Positions 50,670 to 59,422 of a stretch of DNA of 60,372 nucleotides are shown here, piece by piece. Each line of letters starts with the position of its first letter. Within the stretch, counting starts at the first letter, position 1. A program made the translations under genes and the position numbers. Location of the stretch: the NCBI GenBank assembly GCA_900318645.1, contig ONLH01000027.1, positions 1 to 60,372 on the forward strand. The letters run 5' to 3'. The notes under the pieces were generated by a model. That model was not told the DNA's origin and ran no database searches. It saw only the letters and a list, made by a program, of their open reading frames with translations. The DNA comes from an uncultured Prevotellaceae bacterium (GTDB lineage: Bacteria > Bacteroidota > Bacteroidia > Bacteroidales > Muribaculaceae).

Positions 50670-53495
50670 CTACTTGGGTGGGGGTGGGGGACTGATGCTG
50701 TCAGGATTCTTGCGGAATTGCGTCGGGCTCACTCCGAACTGCTGCTTGAAAGCCTTGGAGAAGTGGGACAGATTCTGGAATCCGCATTTGGCAGCTACCG
50801 TGGTCAGCGAGCTGTCGTCGCTAGCGATGATGTGACGGGCATAGTTCAGTCTCACCTGCAGGATATAGGCTACTGGGGTGAGGCCGGTAATTGACATGAC
50901 GCGGGTGCGCAGCTGCTTGGGAGTCAAGGACATGGCGGCGGCAATGTGGTTCATGTCGATGTCTTCCAGCGCAAGCTGTGCATGAATGACCTCTACTAGA
51001 CGGTTGATAAAGTCCTTGTCCTCCTTGCTGATCGAGGTTGTCTTGGACTCGCCCATGGTCTTGGTGATGCGCTCACGCAACTTGGCGCTCTGGTCAATGA
51101 GGTGCTTGGTAACCAGTTCAAGCTCGGTGGAATTAAAGGGCTTGACGAGCACGGTATCGGCACCAGCCTCAATACATGACAGTCGCTCCTGTTCACTGGT
51201 GTCGGAGGTCATCGCGATGATGGGGATATGGCTCAACGTGTTGTTGGCACGCACTCGCCTGATGAAGTCCTTTCCGCCCATGACAGGCATTCTCAGGGTC
51301 GTGATGATAAGCGCCGGTACCAGTTCCAGGGCATTGTTCAACGCTTCACGGCCGTCATGGGCAAAGCGCAGCTCGTAGTTTTCCTTCAGGTGGTTGGCAA
51401 TAAAGAATGCCACATCCTCGTTGTCATCGACGATGAATACCAGGGGACGTTGGCGTTTCCTTCGGGTACCCTTGATACGCTCCTCGGCAAAACTCAGGGA
51501 ATTGGTTAACTCCGTTTGGGCTGGATCGTTACTGGCCTGAACCGGCAGGTTGATGGTAAAGGATGTGCCACGACCCTCCTCGCTGTCAACAGTGATCGTG
51601 CCATTCAAGGCCAGTACAAGCTGGTTGACGAGCGAGAGGTCAACACCCACCTCTGGGCTGTTGTCATCATAAATGAGCGACTGCGACAGCGGTTCAAAGA
51701 TGTGTTCCTTTTCTTTGGCAGGGATACCATTGCCGGTATCGCTCACACTGAACTGGACTCTGCCGTTTTCGGGGAATGTCAGTGCCACCTTGACACTGCC
51801 GTTGCGGGGCGTAAATTTGAAGGCATTGGCAATCAGCCCATGGACGATCTTGCGTACGTATTCGGGTGCAAAAGTCACAGGCATCGTGTTTACCGTCGAT
51901 GAAAATGACAGGTTGATGAACTTCTGGTTGGCGGCAGTGGTGAAGTTATCTACCAGCAGCCGCATAAACATCACGATATCACCTTGTTTCATGATGGGCT
52001 TAGCACCACCCCTGACTTTCTCAATGTCAAGCAGTTGGTTGACGAGCCCCAGCATGTTCTTTCCATGACGGACAATCATTTCGCCCAGCTGTTTGTTGTT
52101 CTCGGCATTGCTTTTGCCGCATTCCAGCAACTCTTGGCCAGCCCCAAGGACAACGGTCAACGGGGTCTGCAGCTCATGGGTGATGTTGGTGAAGAAGTGC
52201 GACCTCATGGCTTGGGTCTGGCGCTGCATGTGCAGGGTCTTCTGACCTCTGCGCCAGGAAATAAAGAGTCCGCCAATCATGGCCGTTAGCATCAAGACAA
52301 GAGATAGGCCGCCCCATTGTATCAGTTTAGTAAAGAGCTTGCTCTTCTTGTTTACCTCGTTCTGCTCATTGTTGATGATTGTCGTTTCCATCACCTGCAT
52401 CCGCATGGAAGACATCTCGCGTTGCATCGAGTCGGTGAGCGCGGTATAGCGTTCCAGATGGATTAAAGCCACATTAGGGTTGCTTTTGCGTAGGGTTTCC
52501 CACAGGCCACGTTCTGCAGTGCGTTCCACCTTGGGCGAGCCGCACAGGACACTCTGGTTCAATGCCTTGTCATACCATGTGGCAGCAGCGTCAATATTGC
52601 CTAGCTTCTGCTCGATAGAGCCTAACTGGTTGTACCCGACGGCCAGGGAATAGGCATTACCGTCTTTCTCCAGTTCGGGTAGCGCTTGCATGATGGTGGC
52701 GCGCGCCTCATCGAGGCGGGACTGATACTCCAGTATGGCACCTTTTTGTACCAGCCTGACTGCCGCTTTCTTCATGCGCCCGTCATTGAGGTCTATTTTG
52801 TAGGCCTCCTCAATGGCCTTCATGGCATTTTCGGGGTCATCGTTGAGCAGGTATAGTTCACTGGCAACTCCCAGCCTGGTGGCGAGACGATCCTTGCGGC
52901 CCAACTCGCGCTCCATGGCAACGGCTTTCTCGATAAATTGGATGCCCGGTTTCGGCTGCCCCACAGCCAGATAGATGGCTCCCAATGAATTGAGGTCACT
53001 ACTGATGAGGCGCTTGTTGTTGAGCTCCTTGTCCACTTGATAGGCGTGCAGCAGAGTCTTTAACGCTTCATCATAGTCTCCAATACGGTATTGGGCGTTG
53101 CTGAGCAGGCCCAGCACGTCGCTCAGGAACTTGTCTGCCTTTCGGTCTTGGGTCAGTTCCTGGGCACGTTGTCCCTCCATGAGAGCTTCCTCATATTTGT
53201 CTTGGTCGTAGTAATGCTCTGACATGAGGTAATGCATCATAGCGTCAACCACATCAGACCTGGTTGCAGGGGAGCACAAGTAGAGCGTATCGGTAACTTC
53301 TTGGTCGTACAGCTGGCGTGACAAGCTGTTGACCATCTCAACTTTCTTACCCTTGTCGGCATTGACATAGATGATGTATAGCGAGTCGGCATTTTCGCCC
53401 ATCATCACAAGATGACATGCGAACACGGAAACGATAGCCACCAGTCTACACAGGAAAGAGCGTTTCAAAAAACGGATGAAGATGTTACCTTTCAT
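50670..53495 (-). CDS. hybrid two-component regulator with degenerate receiver (TPR-HK-REC-AraC)
   Basis: A 941-residue hybrid protein. A signal or TM start (residues 1-35) leads to TPR helices at about 55-340, a TM segment at about 390-412, a histidine kinase with H-box THELQTPLT (His about 440) and N-box IANAFKFT, then a receiver at about 685-796 and an AraC helix-turn-helix at about 830-935. The receiver keeps the acidic pair VDDNE and the KPF lysine, but the phosphoacceptor position reads IITT LRMP, Thr replacing Asp (codon ACC, 51299-51297). The kinase G2 box (EVGVDLSLV) also lacks its outer glycines. TPR replaces the usual propeller sensor. Start 53495 is set by the promoter at 53512-53505. 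Confidence 0.92.
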   Translation of the reverse strand: MKGNIFIRFLKRSFLCRLVAIVSVFACHLVMMGENADSLYIIYVNADKGKKVEMVNSLSRQLYDQEVTDTLYLCSPATRSDVVDAMMHYLMSEHYYDQDKYEEALMEGQRAQELTQDRKADKFLSDVLGLLSNAQYRIGDYDEALKTLLHAYQVDKELNNKRLISSDLNSLGAIYLAVGQPKPGIQFIEKAVAMERELGRKDRLATRLGVASELYLLNDDPENAMKAIEEAYKIDLNDGRMKKAAVRLVQKGAILEYQSRLDEARATIMQALPELEKDGNAYSLAVGYNQLGSIEQKLGNIDAAATWYDKALNQSVLCGSPKVERTAERGLWETLRKSNPNVALIHLERYTALTDSMQREMSSMRMQVMETTIINNEQNEVNKKSKLFTKLIQWGGLSLVLMLTAMIGGLFISWRRGQKTLHMQRQTQAMRSHFFTNITHELQTPLTVVLGAGQELLECGKSNAENNKQLGEMIVRHGKNMLGLVNQLLDIEKVRGGAKPIMKQGDIVMFMRLLVDNFTTAANQKFINLSFSSTVNTMPVTFAPEYVRKIVHGLIANAFKFTPRNGSVKVALTFPENGRVQFSVSDTGNGIPAKEKEHIFEPLSQSLIYDDNSPEVGVDLSLVNQLVLALNGTITVDSEEGRGTSFTINLPVQASNDPAQTELTNSLSFAEERIKGTRRKRQRPLVFIVDDNEDVAFFIANHLKENYELRFAHDGREALNNALELVPALIITTLRMPVMGGKDFIRRVRANNTLSHIPIIAMTSDTSEQERLSCIEAGADTVLVKPFNSTELELVTKHLIDQSAKLRERITKTMGESKTTSISKEDKDFINRLVEVIHAQLALEDIDMNHIAAAMSLTPKQLRTRVMSITGLTPVAYILQVRLNYARHIIASDDSSLTTVAAKCGFQNLSHFSKAFKQQFGVSPTQFRKNPDSISPPPPPK

Positions 53496-53504
53496 TATTT
53501 TCCG

Positions 53505-53512
53505 CAAATATA
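53505..53512 (-). promoter_or_regulatory. promoter element of the hybrid regulator gene
   Basis: TATATTTG at 53512-53505 on the minus strand. The ATG at 53495 is 9 bases beyond, so the RNA may begin within a few bases of the start codon. No TTTG at -33. Confidence 0.5.
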
Positions 53513-53601
53513 GTGTATTTTTTGCAACCTGAGCTTTTCTTCATTCATTTTCTCTCAGGAAATTGTATGATGCCTGTCACGCTTGACCAGTGGCACACTG
53601 T

Positions 53602-53643
53602 TGGCATAGAATTTGCGTAAATGGGATTTATTGAGTAATTTTG
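53602..53643 (+). promoter_or_regulatory. clpS-clpA-aat promoter, overlapping sigma-54-like match
   Basis: TTTG (53612-53615), 20 bases, TAATTTTG (53636-53643) is a full Bacteroidota promoter. The same place also contains TGGCATAGAATTTGCG (53602-53617), which matches the -24/-12 spacing of RpoN promoters. The Bacteroidota promoter is the simpler reading. Confidence 0.7.
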
Positions 53644-53670
53644 TCATGGAAAAACAAGACATCAACAATT

Positions 53671-53988
53671 ATGGCAGGTAATAATCAGCGAGGGACGGGC
53701 ACCGGTGCGGCGACCCGCGAAAAAATACGCATTGAGGAGCCGCGGCAATACAAGGTGGTATTCCATAACGATGACTTCACGACCATGGAATTTGTCACCC
53801 ACGTGCTGCAGGTTGTGTTCGGCAAACCTACCGACGAGGCCGTAATGCTCATGATGAAGGTGCATCGCGAGGGTCAGGCCATCGTGGGCGTGTACTCCTA
53901 TGATATGGCGATGACCAAGGCCAACCAGGCCAGAGCCATGGCGCGTAACGAAGGCTTCCCGCTGCAGATTACCTGTGAACCCGAATAA
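53671..53988 (+). CDS. clpS: ATP-dependent Clp protease adaptor ClpS
   Basis: A 105-residue adaptor that hands N-degron substrates (Leu, Phe, Tyr, Trp N-termini) to ClpA. The core QYKVVFHNDDFTTMEFVTHVL has the conserved N-D-D-x-T-x-x-x-F-V substrate-pocket motif, followed by AVMLMMKVHREGQAIVGVYSYDMA. The start is the ATG at 53671 (MAGNNQRG). It is first of a three-gene operon clpS-clpA-aat, 42 bases before clpA. Length is normal. Confidence 0.95.
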   Translation: MAGNNQRGTGTGAATREKIRIEEPRQYKVVFHNDDFTTMEFVTHVLQVVFGKPTDEAVMLMMKVHREGQAIVGVYSYDMAMTKANQARAMARNEGFPLQITCEPE

Positions 53989-54030
53989 AAGAAACAATCA
54001 CAAGCAAAAGAAAATACACGATAATATACT

Positions 54031-56283
54031 ATGCCTGAAGAAATAAAAGTATCACAAGCATTACAGCGAATGTTGACCGATGCTTCGGTCCTTGCCAGCG
54101 TGAACAAGAACAAGCTGGTTACCCCTGAGCACATCCTGCTGACGGCTCTCAACGACGGCAAGGTGAGGACTGCCCTTACCTTCGTGACAACCGATCTCTT
54201 AATTAATAATGTCATAGAGAAGTTGCGGGAACGCATCGCTGGCATGGAGAGCTACCCTGAAGATGAGCCCGAGCCAGTCATCACTTATTCCTACCAGTAT
54301 GAGCAACTGATGGCTGCCGTGGTAGTGCTTTGTCACAATGCTGAAGTCGGGATGGTCGATGTCTATCACCTGATTCATGAGATGATGGACTTGAAGGATT
54401 CCTATGCTGCAAATTGCCTGCACCTGCTCGTCAGTGACGAAGACAAGGGTGATTTCTTTGAGGCGTTGGGCGAGAATTATCCTGACGCGCCGAATGAGAA
54501 TTATGAGATGAAAACCGATGAAGTGGAAGAAGTGCAGCCAGTTGGCAACGATGCTGTACCGAGCAGCTGGCGTGACTATGTGCTCTGCATCAATGATCAT
54601 CTGGCAGACCACAACCCCCTCATCGGGCGTGAAACGGAATTGGACCGCACTATTCAGGTTTTGTGTCGCAAGGATAAGAACAACCCGCTGCACATCGGTG
54701 AACCGGGCGTGGGCAAGACCAGCATCGTCTATGGATTGGCGCAACGCATCGAGGACGGTAACGTTCCCGAGACTCTGCGTGATGTTAAGATTTACCAACT
54801 GGACCTGGGTTCTCTGATTGCCGGCACACAATTCCGTGGCGACTTTGAGAAACGGCTCAAGACGGTGATGAAAGGCATTGCAGCCGAGAAAGGAGCCATC
54901 CTATACATCGACGAGATTCACAATATCGTAGGGGCCGGGCAGACGGGTGAAGGATCGATGGATGCCAGCAACCTGCTGAAACCCTATCTGGAGGGTGGGC
55001 GAGTGCGCTTCATCGGGGCGACCACCTATGAAGAATATAACCGCTACATCATGCGCAACCGCGGCTTGATGCGCCGTTTCCAGCAGGTGCCCATCGAGGA
55101 GCCTGGCATCGACGAGGCGTTGAAGATTGTGAAGATGCTCAAGGAGGGCTATGAGAAGTTTCATGGGGTAACCTATGACGATGATGCGTTGGAACTTGCA
55201 GTTACGGGTAGCGCTCGCCATATTACCGACCGATACTTGCCCGACAAGGCCATTGACTTGATCGATGAGGCAGGGGCTTGGTTGCAGATGAACCGCAAGG
55301 AAGGGGATGACCGTCACGTGGATAAAGCGCTCATCGCCAGTGTGCTTGCGCGTATCGCCAAGGTGGATTCCCTCACCATGGACGAGGATGACAACGGTCG
55401 CCTTGAAACGCTGGAGCAACGCATCAAGGACAAGATTTACGGTCAAGACGAGGCTGTCAAACAGGTCGTTGATGCCGTGCAGATGTCCAAGGCTGGACTC
55501 GTCGATGAGAATAAACCCTTGGCGTCATTGCTGTTTGTTGGCCCCACGGGCGTAGGAAAAACCGAGGTGGCACGTGTCCTGGCCAAGGAAATGGGTGTGG
55601 AACTGGTGCGCTTCGACATGAGTGAGTATGTCGAGAAGCATACGGTTGCCAAACTTATCGGCTCTCCCGCAGGTTATGTAGGATATGATGACGGTGGCCT
55701 GCTGACCGATGCCGTGCGCAAGCATCCCGACTGTGTGCTCCTGCTTGACGAAATCGAGAAGGCCCACGACGATGTTTTCAATTTGCTCTTGCAGGTGATG
55801 GACTACGGAACCTTGAGCGACAATAAGGGGCGCAAAGCGGTATTCCGCAATGTCGTGCTCATCATGACCAGCAATGCCGGAGCACAGTTCGCAAAACAGG
55901 CTTCGGTGGGCTTTGCTTCTACGGTTACCGCCGGACAGGCTATGCTCAAACAGGTGAAAAAGACGTTCAAGCCCGAATTTATCAACCGTTTGTCCTCCAT
56001 CGTCGTGTTCAACGATATGGACCGCAAGATGGCAGGCATGATTCTGGACAAGAAACTGCGTGAATTGCAGGAAATGCTCGATGCCAAGAAGGTGACCCTC
56101 AAACTTGGAAACCAGGCTCGTGAACAATTGTTGAATGAAGGCTACAGCCAGGAGTATGGAGCACGCGAGATGGACCGTGTGATCCACAACCTCCTCAAGA
56201 CTAGACTTGTGCGAGAAATCTTATTCGGATCCCTCAAGCAGGGCGGCGAGTATGCTATCGACGAGTTGAAACTGGAAGAATGA
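54031..56283 (+). CDS. clpA: ATP-dependent Clp protease ATPase subunit ClpA
   Basis: A 750-residue AAA+ unfoldase that feeds substrates to ClpP. The N-domain (residues about 1-145) binds ClpS. D1 Walker A is GEPGVGKT near residue 225 with Walker B ILYIDEIHNIVGAG; D2 Walker A is GPTGVGKT near 500 with ESP-like sensors. The pore loops are GTQFRGDFE and GYVGYDDGG. The overall length is E. coli-like (758). Its operon partners clpS and aat define the bacterial N-degron route, and clpP is at 19.6 kb. Confidence 0.96.
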   Translation: MPEEIKVSQALQRMLTDASVLASVNKNKLVTPEHILLTALNDGKVRTALTFVTTDLLINNVIEKLRERIAGMESYPEDEPEPVITYSYQYEQLMAAVVVLCHNAEVGMVDVYHLIHEMMDLKDSYAANCLHLLVSDEDKGDFFEALGENYPDAPNENYEMKTDEVEEVQPVGNDAVPSSWRDYVLCINDHLADHNPLIGRETELDRTIQVLCRKDKNNPLHIGEPGVGKTSIVYGLAQRIEDGNVPETLRDVKIYQLDLGSLIAGTQFRGDFEKRLKTVMKGIAAEKGAILYIDEIHNIVGAGQTGEGSMDASNLLKPYLEGGRVRFIGATTYEEYNRYIMRNRGLMRRFQQVPIEEPGIDEALKIVKMLKEGYEKFHGVTYDDDALELAVTGSARHITDRYLPDKAIDLIDEAGAWLQMNRKEGDDRHVDKALIASVLARIAKVDSLTMDEDDNGRLETLEQRIKDKIYGQDEAVKQVVDAVQMSKAGLVDENKPLASLLFVGPTGVGKTEVARVLAKEMGVELVRFDMSEYVEKHTVAKLIGSPAGYVGYDDGGLLTDAVRKHPDCVLLLDEIEKAHDDVFNLLLQVMDYGTLSDNKGRKAVFRNVVLIMTSNAGAQFAKQASVGFASTVTAGQAMLKQVKKTFKPEFINRLSSIVVFNDMDRKMAGMILDKKLRELQEMLDAKKVTLKLGNQAREQLLNEGYSQEYGAREMDRVIHNLLKTRLVREILFGSLKQGGEYAIDELKLEE

Positions 56284-56319
56284 AACTAACACAATGCTCG
56301 CTAATTAGTGATTAAAATG

Positions 56320-56377
56320 TTGCAAGCCTCTTGCGAGCAACAATAGAAGACTTAGCGGCTTGGCGACTTTGCATGAG
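56320..56377. repeat. GCTCGCAAGAG-family repeat, single-arm copy
   Basis: The reverse strand reads AAAGTCGC...AAGCCGCTAAG then TTGCTCGCAAGAGGCTTG, matching one arm of the repeat at 37164-37289. It lies between clpA and aat. Confidence 0.65.
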
Positions 56378-56431
56378 TCCCGTGTGTACCCGAACAAAAC
56401 GAAAAAACGAAAAAAGATATAGAAAAAGTAT

Positions 56432-57160
56432 ATGGTTTTTGAATTGAGTGACGATCTTGTGTTTCCGGATCCCAGGCTGGGTGAGGAGAGCGGACTGTTG
56501 GCAATCGGTGGAGACCTGAGTGAGGAACGACTGATGCTCGCCTACAGCTACGGCATCTTTCCCTGGTTCTCCTTTAGGGATTGGCCTTGTCCTGCATGGT
56601 ATTGCCCCATGCAGCGTTTTGTCATCTTTCCTGACGAGATTCACATCTCTCACTCGATGCGCACGTTGATGAACAAGAAACGCTACCACGTGACGTTTGA
56701 TGATGACTTTGAGGGGGTTATCAAGGGATGTAGCGAGGTGGACGGCCGTTATGATCATGAGGGCGCCTGGTTGGGTGAAGACATGATGGAAGCCTATACC
56801 AATATGTATCTCAGGGGAATGGCCCATAGTATTGAGGTCTGGGACAAGGACCACAATCTGGTGGGGGGACTCTATGGCATGGCAATGGACAGCTGTTTCA
56901 TTGGTGAAAGCATGTTTTCGCGTGAGCCTAACACCTCTAAACTGGCTCTGATTCACCTGGCAAGGGTGATGCAACGTGTCGGCGGAAAACTCATTGACTG
57001 CCAGTTGGAGACAGCTCACCTCAAGTCGATGGGCGGGCGTTTCATCCCCTATGAGGAGTATCTTTCTATCCTTAATCCAGAAGCTCTAAAATACCTTAAG
57101 GATGTCCCGTCGCTCACTGAAATTGATAGCTTAGAGAACACCCTCGACGAGAACGTATAA
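56432..57160 (+). CDS. aat: leucyl/phenylalanyl-tRNA-protein transferase
   Basis: A 242-residue cytoplasmic enzyme that adds Leu or Phe to the N-terminal Arg or Lys of proteins, making them ClpS-ClpA-ClpP substrates. Key segments are the N-terminal FPDPRLGEESGLLAIGGDL, the active-site region YGIFPWFS, and the C-terminal LIDCQLETAHLKSMGGRFIP. Length is a little above E. coli Aat (234). It follows clpA on the same strand after a 149-base gap containing a repeat. Confidence 0.93.
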   Translation: MVFELSDDLVFPDPRLGEESGLLAIGGDLSEERLMLAYSYGIFPWFSFRDWPCPAWYCPMQRFVIFPDEIHISHSMRTLMNKKRYHVTFDDDFEGVIKGCSEVDGRYDHEGAWLGEDMMEAYTNMYLRGMAHSIEVWDKDHNLVGGLYGMAMDSCFIGESMFSREPNTSKLALIHLARVMQRVGGKLIDCQLETAHLKSMGGRFIPYEEYLSILNPEALKYLKDVPSLTEIDSLENTLDENV

Positions 57161-57405
57161 AGAATCAATCAAAACAGGTGAGTCTGTTTGTGGCTGGCTT
57201 CGCAGCTACCTTGGTTAATATAAATGAATCTGCTATAAAGTATGGGTCTACAAGGCGAGTAGCAGGCCAGAGGCCTGCGCAAGGCCAACGGCCTTGACTT
57301 GCGCTAACCCCATGGCGCACAGGCCGAAGGTCTGTGTGGCATGGGGACATGGACACGTAACGGCATGGGCCCTGAATGGGGCCACTAACATCAGTCATTG
57401 CACCA

Positions 57406-57437
57406 TTTGGCACAATGCCTTATTTATTGTAACTTTG
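57406..57437 (+). promoter_or_regulatory. transposase promoter (full Bacteroidota consensus)
   Basis: TTTG (57406-57409), 20 bases, TAACTTTG (57430-57437), between the left inverted repeat and the ATG at 57459. Confidence 0.75.
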
Positions 57438-57458
57438 TCTTCGTAAAATTTATAGATC

Positions 57459-57905
57459 ATGAGTGCAGTAACAGCCATTTATCATATCGTCATTAACACC
57501 TATAGGCGTGAGATGACCTTGCCGCTCACATCGTGCGACCAGTTGTACCGGTACATTGCGCGTGTTGTGCAGAATTCACAGTCAACATTGTATGCCATCA
57601 ATGGCATTGAGAATCACATCCACCTATTGGTCAATCTCCATCCCTCAGTGCGTTTATCTGATCTTGTGCGTGATATCAAGTTGTCAACAAGTCAGTGGAT
57701 AAAACAGAACCGGGACTCTTTTCCGCAATTTGCAGGCTGGGGAAAGGAGTACGGAGCGTTCACCTACGCATTGCGTGACAAAGAGATAGTGGCTAATTAC
57801 ATTAATAACCAGCGCATTCATCATCAACGAGAGAGCTTTGAAAGTGAATACCGCAAACACCTTCAGAATGCCGGTATTGAATGGAATGACTATCGCTTGA
57901 CCTAA
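57459..57905 (+). CDS. IS200-like (REP-associated) tyrosine transposase
   Basis: A 148-residue Y1 transposase of the HUH superfamily. The metal-binding HUH motif is HIH in ENHIHLLV, at residues about 54-56, and the nucleophile is probably the Tyr in IVANYINNQRIHHQR near residue 110. LSDLVRDIKLSTSQWIKQN is the conserved segment between them. Such enzymes cut and join single-stranded DNA at hairpins. It is surrounded by hairpin-bearing inverted repeats and has its own promoter. There is no accessory orfB/TnpB gene. Confidence 0.9.
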   Translation: MSAVTAIYHIVINTYRREMTLPLTSCDQLYRYIARVVQNSQSTLYAINGIENHIHLLVNLHPSVRLSDLVRDIKLSTSQWIKQNRDSFPQFAGWGKEYGAFTYALRDKEIVANYINNQRIHHQRESFESEYRKHLQNAGIEWNDYRLT

Positions 57906-58084
57906 GTGGCCCCATTCTGGGCCCGTTCCATTTCGGGTCTGCATCCCCAGGCCACACGAGGTCTTCGACCTGTGCGCCCTGGGGTTAATTCAAGTCAAGG
58001 CCGCTGGCCTTGCTGTGGTCAAAGACCACTAAATTCCCTACATTTATTGAACCTCTTGAATTTATTTAAAACTATATTGAAATT

Positions 58085-58125
58085 AAGCACTGCAATCTAT
58101 TGTTGTAAAATAGGTTGCAGTGCTT
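58085..58125. terminator. bidirectional terminator
   Basis: AAGCACTGCAATCTATT (58085-58101) and AATAGGTTGCAGTGCTT (58109-58125) form a 17-base stem with one G-T pair, then TTATTT. It lies between the transposase unit and the converging membrane-protein gene. The rest of 58126-58285 is AT-rich and shows nothing else. Confidence 0.8.
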
Positions 58126-58285
58126 TTATTTAAGTGATTGTTTAAATAATAGCCGAATATTGGTATTTTGCTGTGAAAAACCGCCTCTAGAACGCTCTTT
58201 TAGCTCGATAATTAAAATATTTTCTATTTTAATAAATAATTGGAAAATAATTTATTATCATATCTATATTCAATTGACACTTTAA

Positions 58286-58831
58286 TTATTTATTGTCGCT
58301 TGATTTTGTGTCGTTTTCCTCGTTTTTCATGAAGAGTCCCAGCAGCCAGTTGGAGACTATGACGAGTAGGGGAGATATGACTGCACAGAGCAGCATAGCC
58401 TGCGCTGTGTCATAAGTATAGGTCGAATTGATCGTATCCGGGCTCATGCTAAAGCTGACGGCGGCAGGTACTGCAACGGTCGATAGAATTAACGAGCTGC
58501 CGTAAACTCCTATGGCGCGTCCGTTGAAATGTGAGGCATCGGGGCGCTTCTTGGAGAGCAGGTAGATGCCCAAAATGGCAAGTACTACGGCGAGAATGAT
58601 GACGACCATCCAGGACTCTTTCGCCATGGTGGTGATGCTGCCAGCCAGTACCGCGATCGCCGTTAGGCGAGGGACGGTATATAATTCGCCTTTCTCCTGT
58701 AGATGGGAGTTGAAACGGCTGTTGCTGAAGTGGTTGAGTTGCAGCAGGGCGGTGTCCTTGAGTAGCATGCCTATTAAGGTGAGCAACGCTGCGACGCAAA
58801 AGGCGAGGTGAGCAATAAGTGTTGTGTCCAT
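58286..58831 (-). CDS. conserved polytopic membrane protein of unknown function
   Basis: A 181-residue protein with four or five hydrophobic segments (about residues 5-22, 55-65, 72-92, 103-120, 145-165) and a charged C-terminus (NEENDTKSSDNK). I do not recognise the family. The start at 58831 (MDTTLIAHLAF) is chosen since a TATATTTG promoter element lies at 58875-58868. It is on the strand opposite to its neighbours and has no operon partner. Topology suggests an inner-membrane protein. Confidence 0.7.
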   Translation of the reverse strand: MDTTLIAHLAFCVAALLTLIGMLLKDTALLQLNHFSNSRFNSHLQEKGELYTVPRLTAIAVLAGSITTMAKESWMVVIILAVVLAILGIYLLSKKRPDASHFNGRAIGVYGSSLILSTVAVPAAVSFSMSPDTINSTYTYDTAQAMLLCAVISPLLVIVSNWLLGLFMKNEENDTKSSDNK

Positions 58832-58867
58832 TGTCGTGATGATGAGTTGTTGTCTGTGTTGATGTGG

Positions 58868-58875
58868 CAAATATA
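58868..58875 (-). promoter_or_regulatory. promoter element of the membrane-protein gene
   Basis: TATATTTG at 58875-58868 on the minus strand; -33 element not evident. Confidence 0.5.
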
Positions 58876-59257
58876 GTCATAATATCCTGAATACCGACCC
58901 GGATGGGGTGTTTATTTGCTGTTTTAGAACCTTACCGATTGACGGTCGATGCCTCAGTTGGTGCCCCTATATATATTATAATAATGTGTAAATGGTCTTT
59001 TTCTGCTACTTTCATCCTGTTTTGTGGCTTTTTGGCGCTTACAGCTTGCTTTTTATCCTTAATTGGGTGTCCGGTGGAAAACTACCCAAATTGGGCATAT
59101 TATTCGGCTAAATGATGTTAAATAATGTTAAGATTAAATAAAGTTCACTATTTACGAGGGTGCTGATTATCAGACAGTTAGCTTGTTTGGGTCATAAAAA
59201 CCATACTTACTTTGAGGTGCTGGGGGTACATTATATATTAACAAAATCGATTAAATG
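58876..59257. other. gene-free intergenic stretch upstream of rpsL
   Basis: About 380 bases without a supportable gene. Short open frames here lack family-like features and do not start behind a promoter. I see AT-rich DNA and no clear repeat or RNA fold. The region ends at the rpsL promoter. Confidence 0.5.
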
Positions 59258-59289
59258 TTTGGCTGTTACAAAAATTGTTTGTAATTTTG
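59258..59289 (+). promoter_or_regulatory. rpsL (str operon) promoter, full consensus
   Basis: TTTG (59258-59261), 20 bases, TAATTTTG (59282-59289). The leader to the ATG at 59423 is about 127 bases, longer than for most genes in this window, so a ribosomal-protein feedback site is possible. Confidence 0.8.
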
Positions 59290-59422
59290 CATCGCTTTTT
59301 TGCGCCGAAAGAGTCAAAAATCGCGCTAAACGCTTGAAAACGTGGGCGATTAAGTGGTCTCCAGGACAGGGAAGCAAACTGAAAAATTTTTGTCAAATTA
59401 ATTAAAAACTAACAAAAGTAAG

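Larger units (their letters stand above)
57280..58012. mobile_element. REP-type transposase unit between inverted repeats
   Basis: The transposase gene at 57459-57905 lies between two imperfect inverted repeats of about 109 bases: left 57280-57388, right 57903-58012. Both contain CAAGGCC-N3-GGCCTTG and a CACAGGYC-GAA-GRYC hairpin (loops at 57326-57328 and 57964-57966), and end with GGGGCCACTWA next to the gene. The right repeat begins in the stop codon. Further short palindromes lie just outside on both sides. The layout fits a REP-associated tyrosine transposase unit. Confidence 0.8.

Noticed and set aside
57906-58133. Short frame following the transposase
   Set aside because: It lies in the right inverted repeat and the terminator; no coding features.
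58903-59405. Two short plus-strand frames upstream of rpsL
   Set aside because: One overlaps the rpsL promoter and neither has a promoter, family or signal peptide support.
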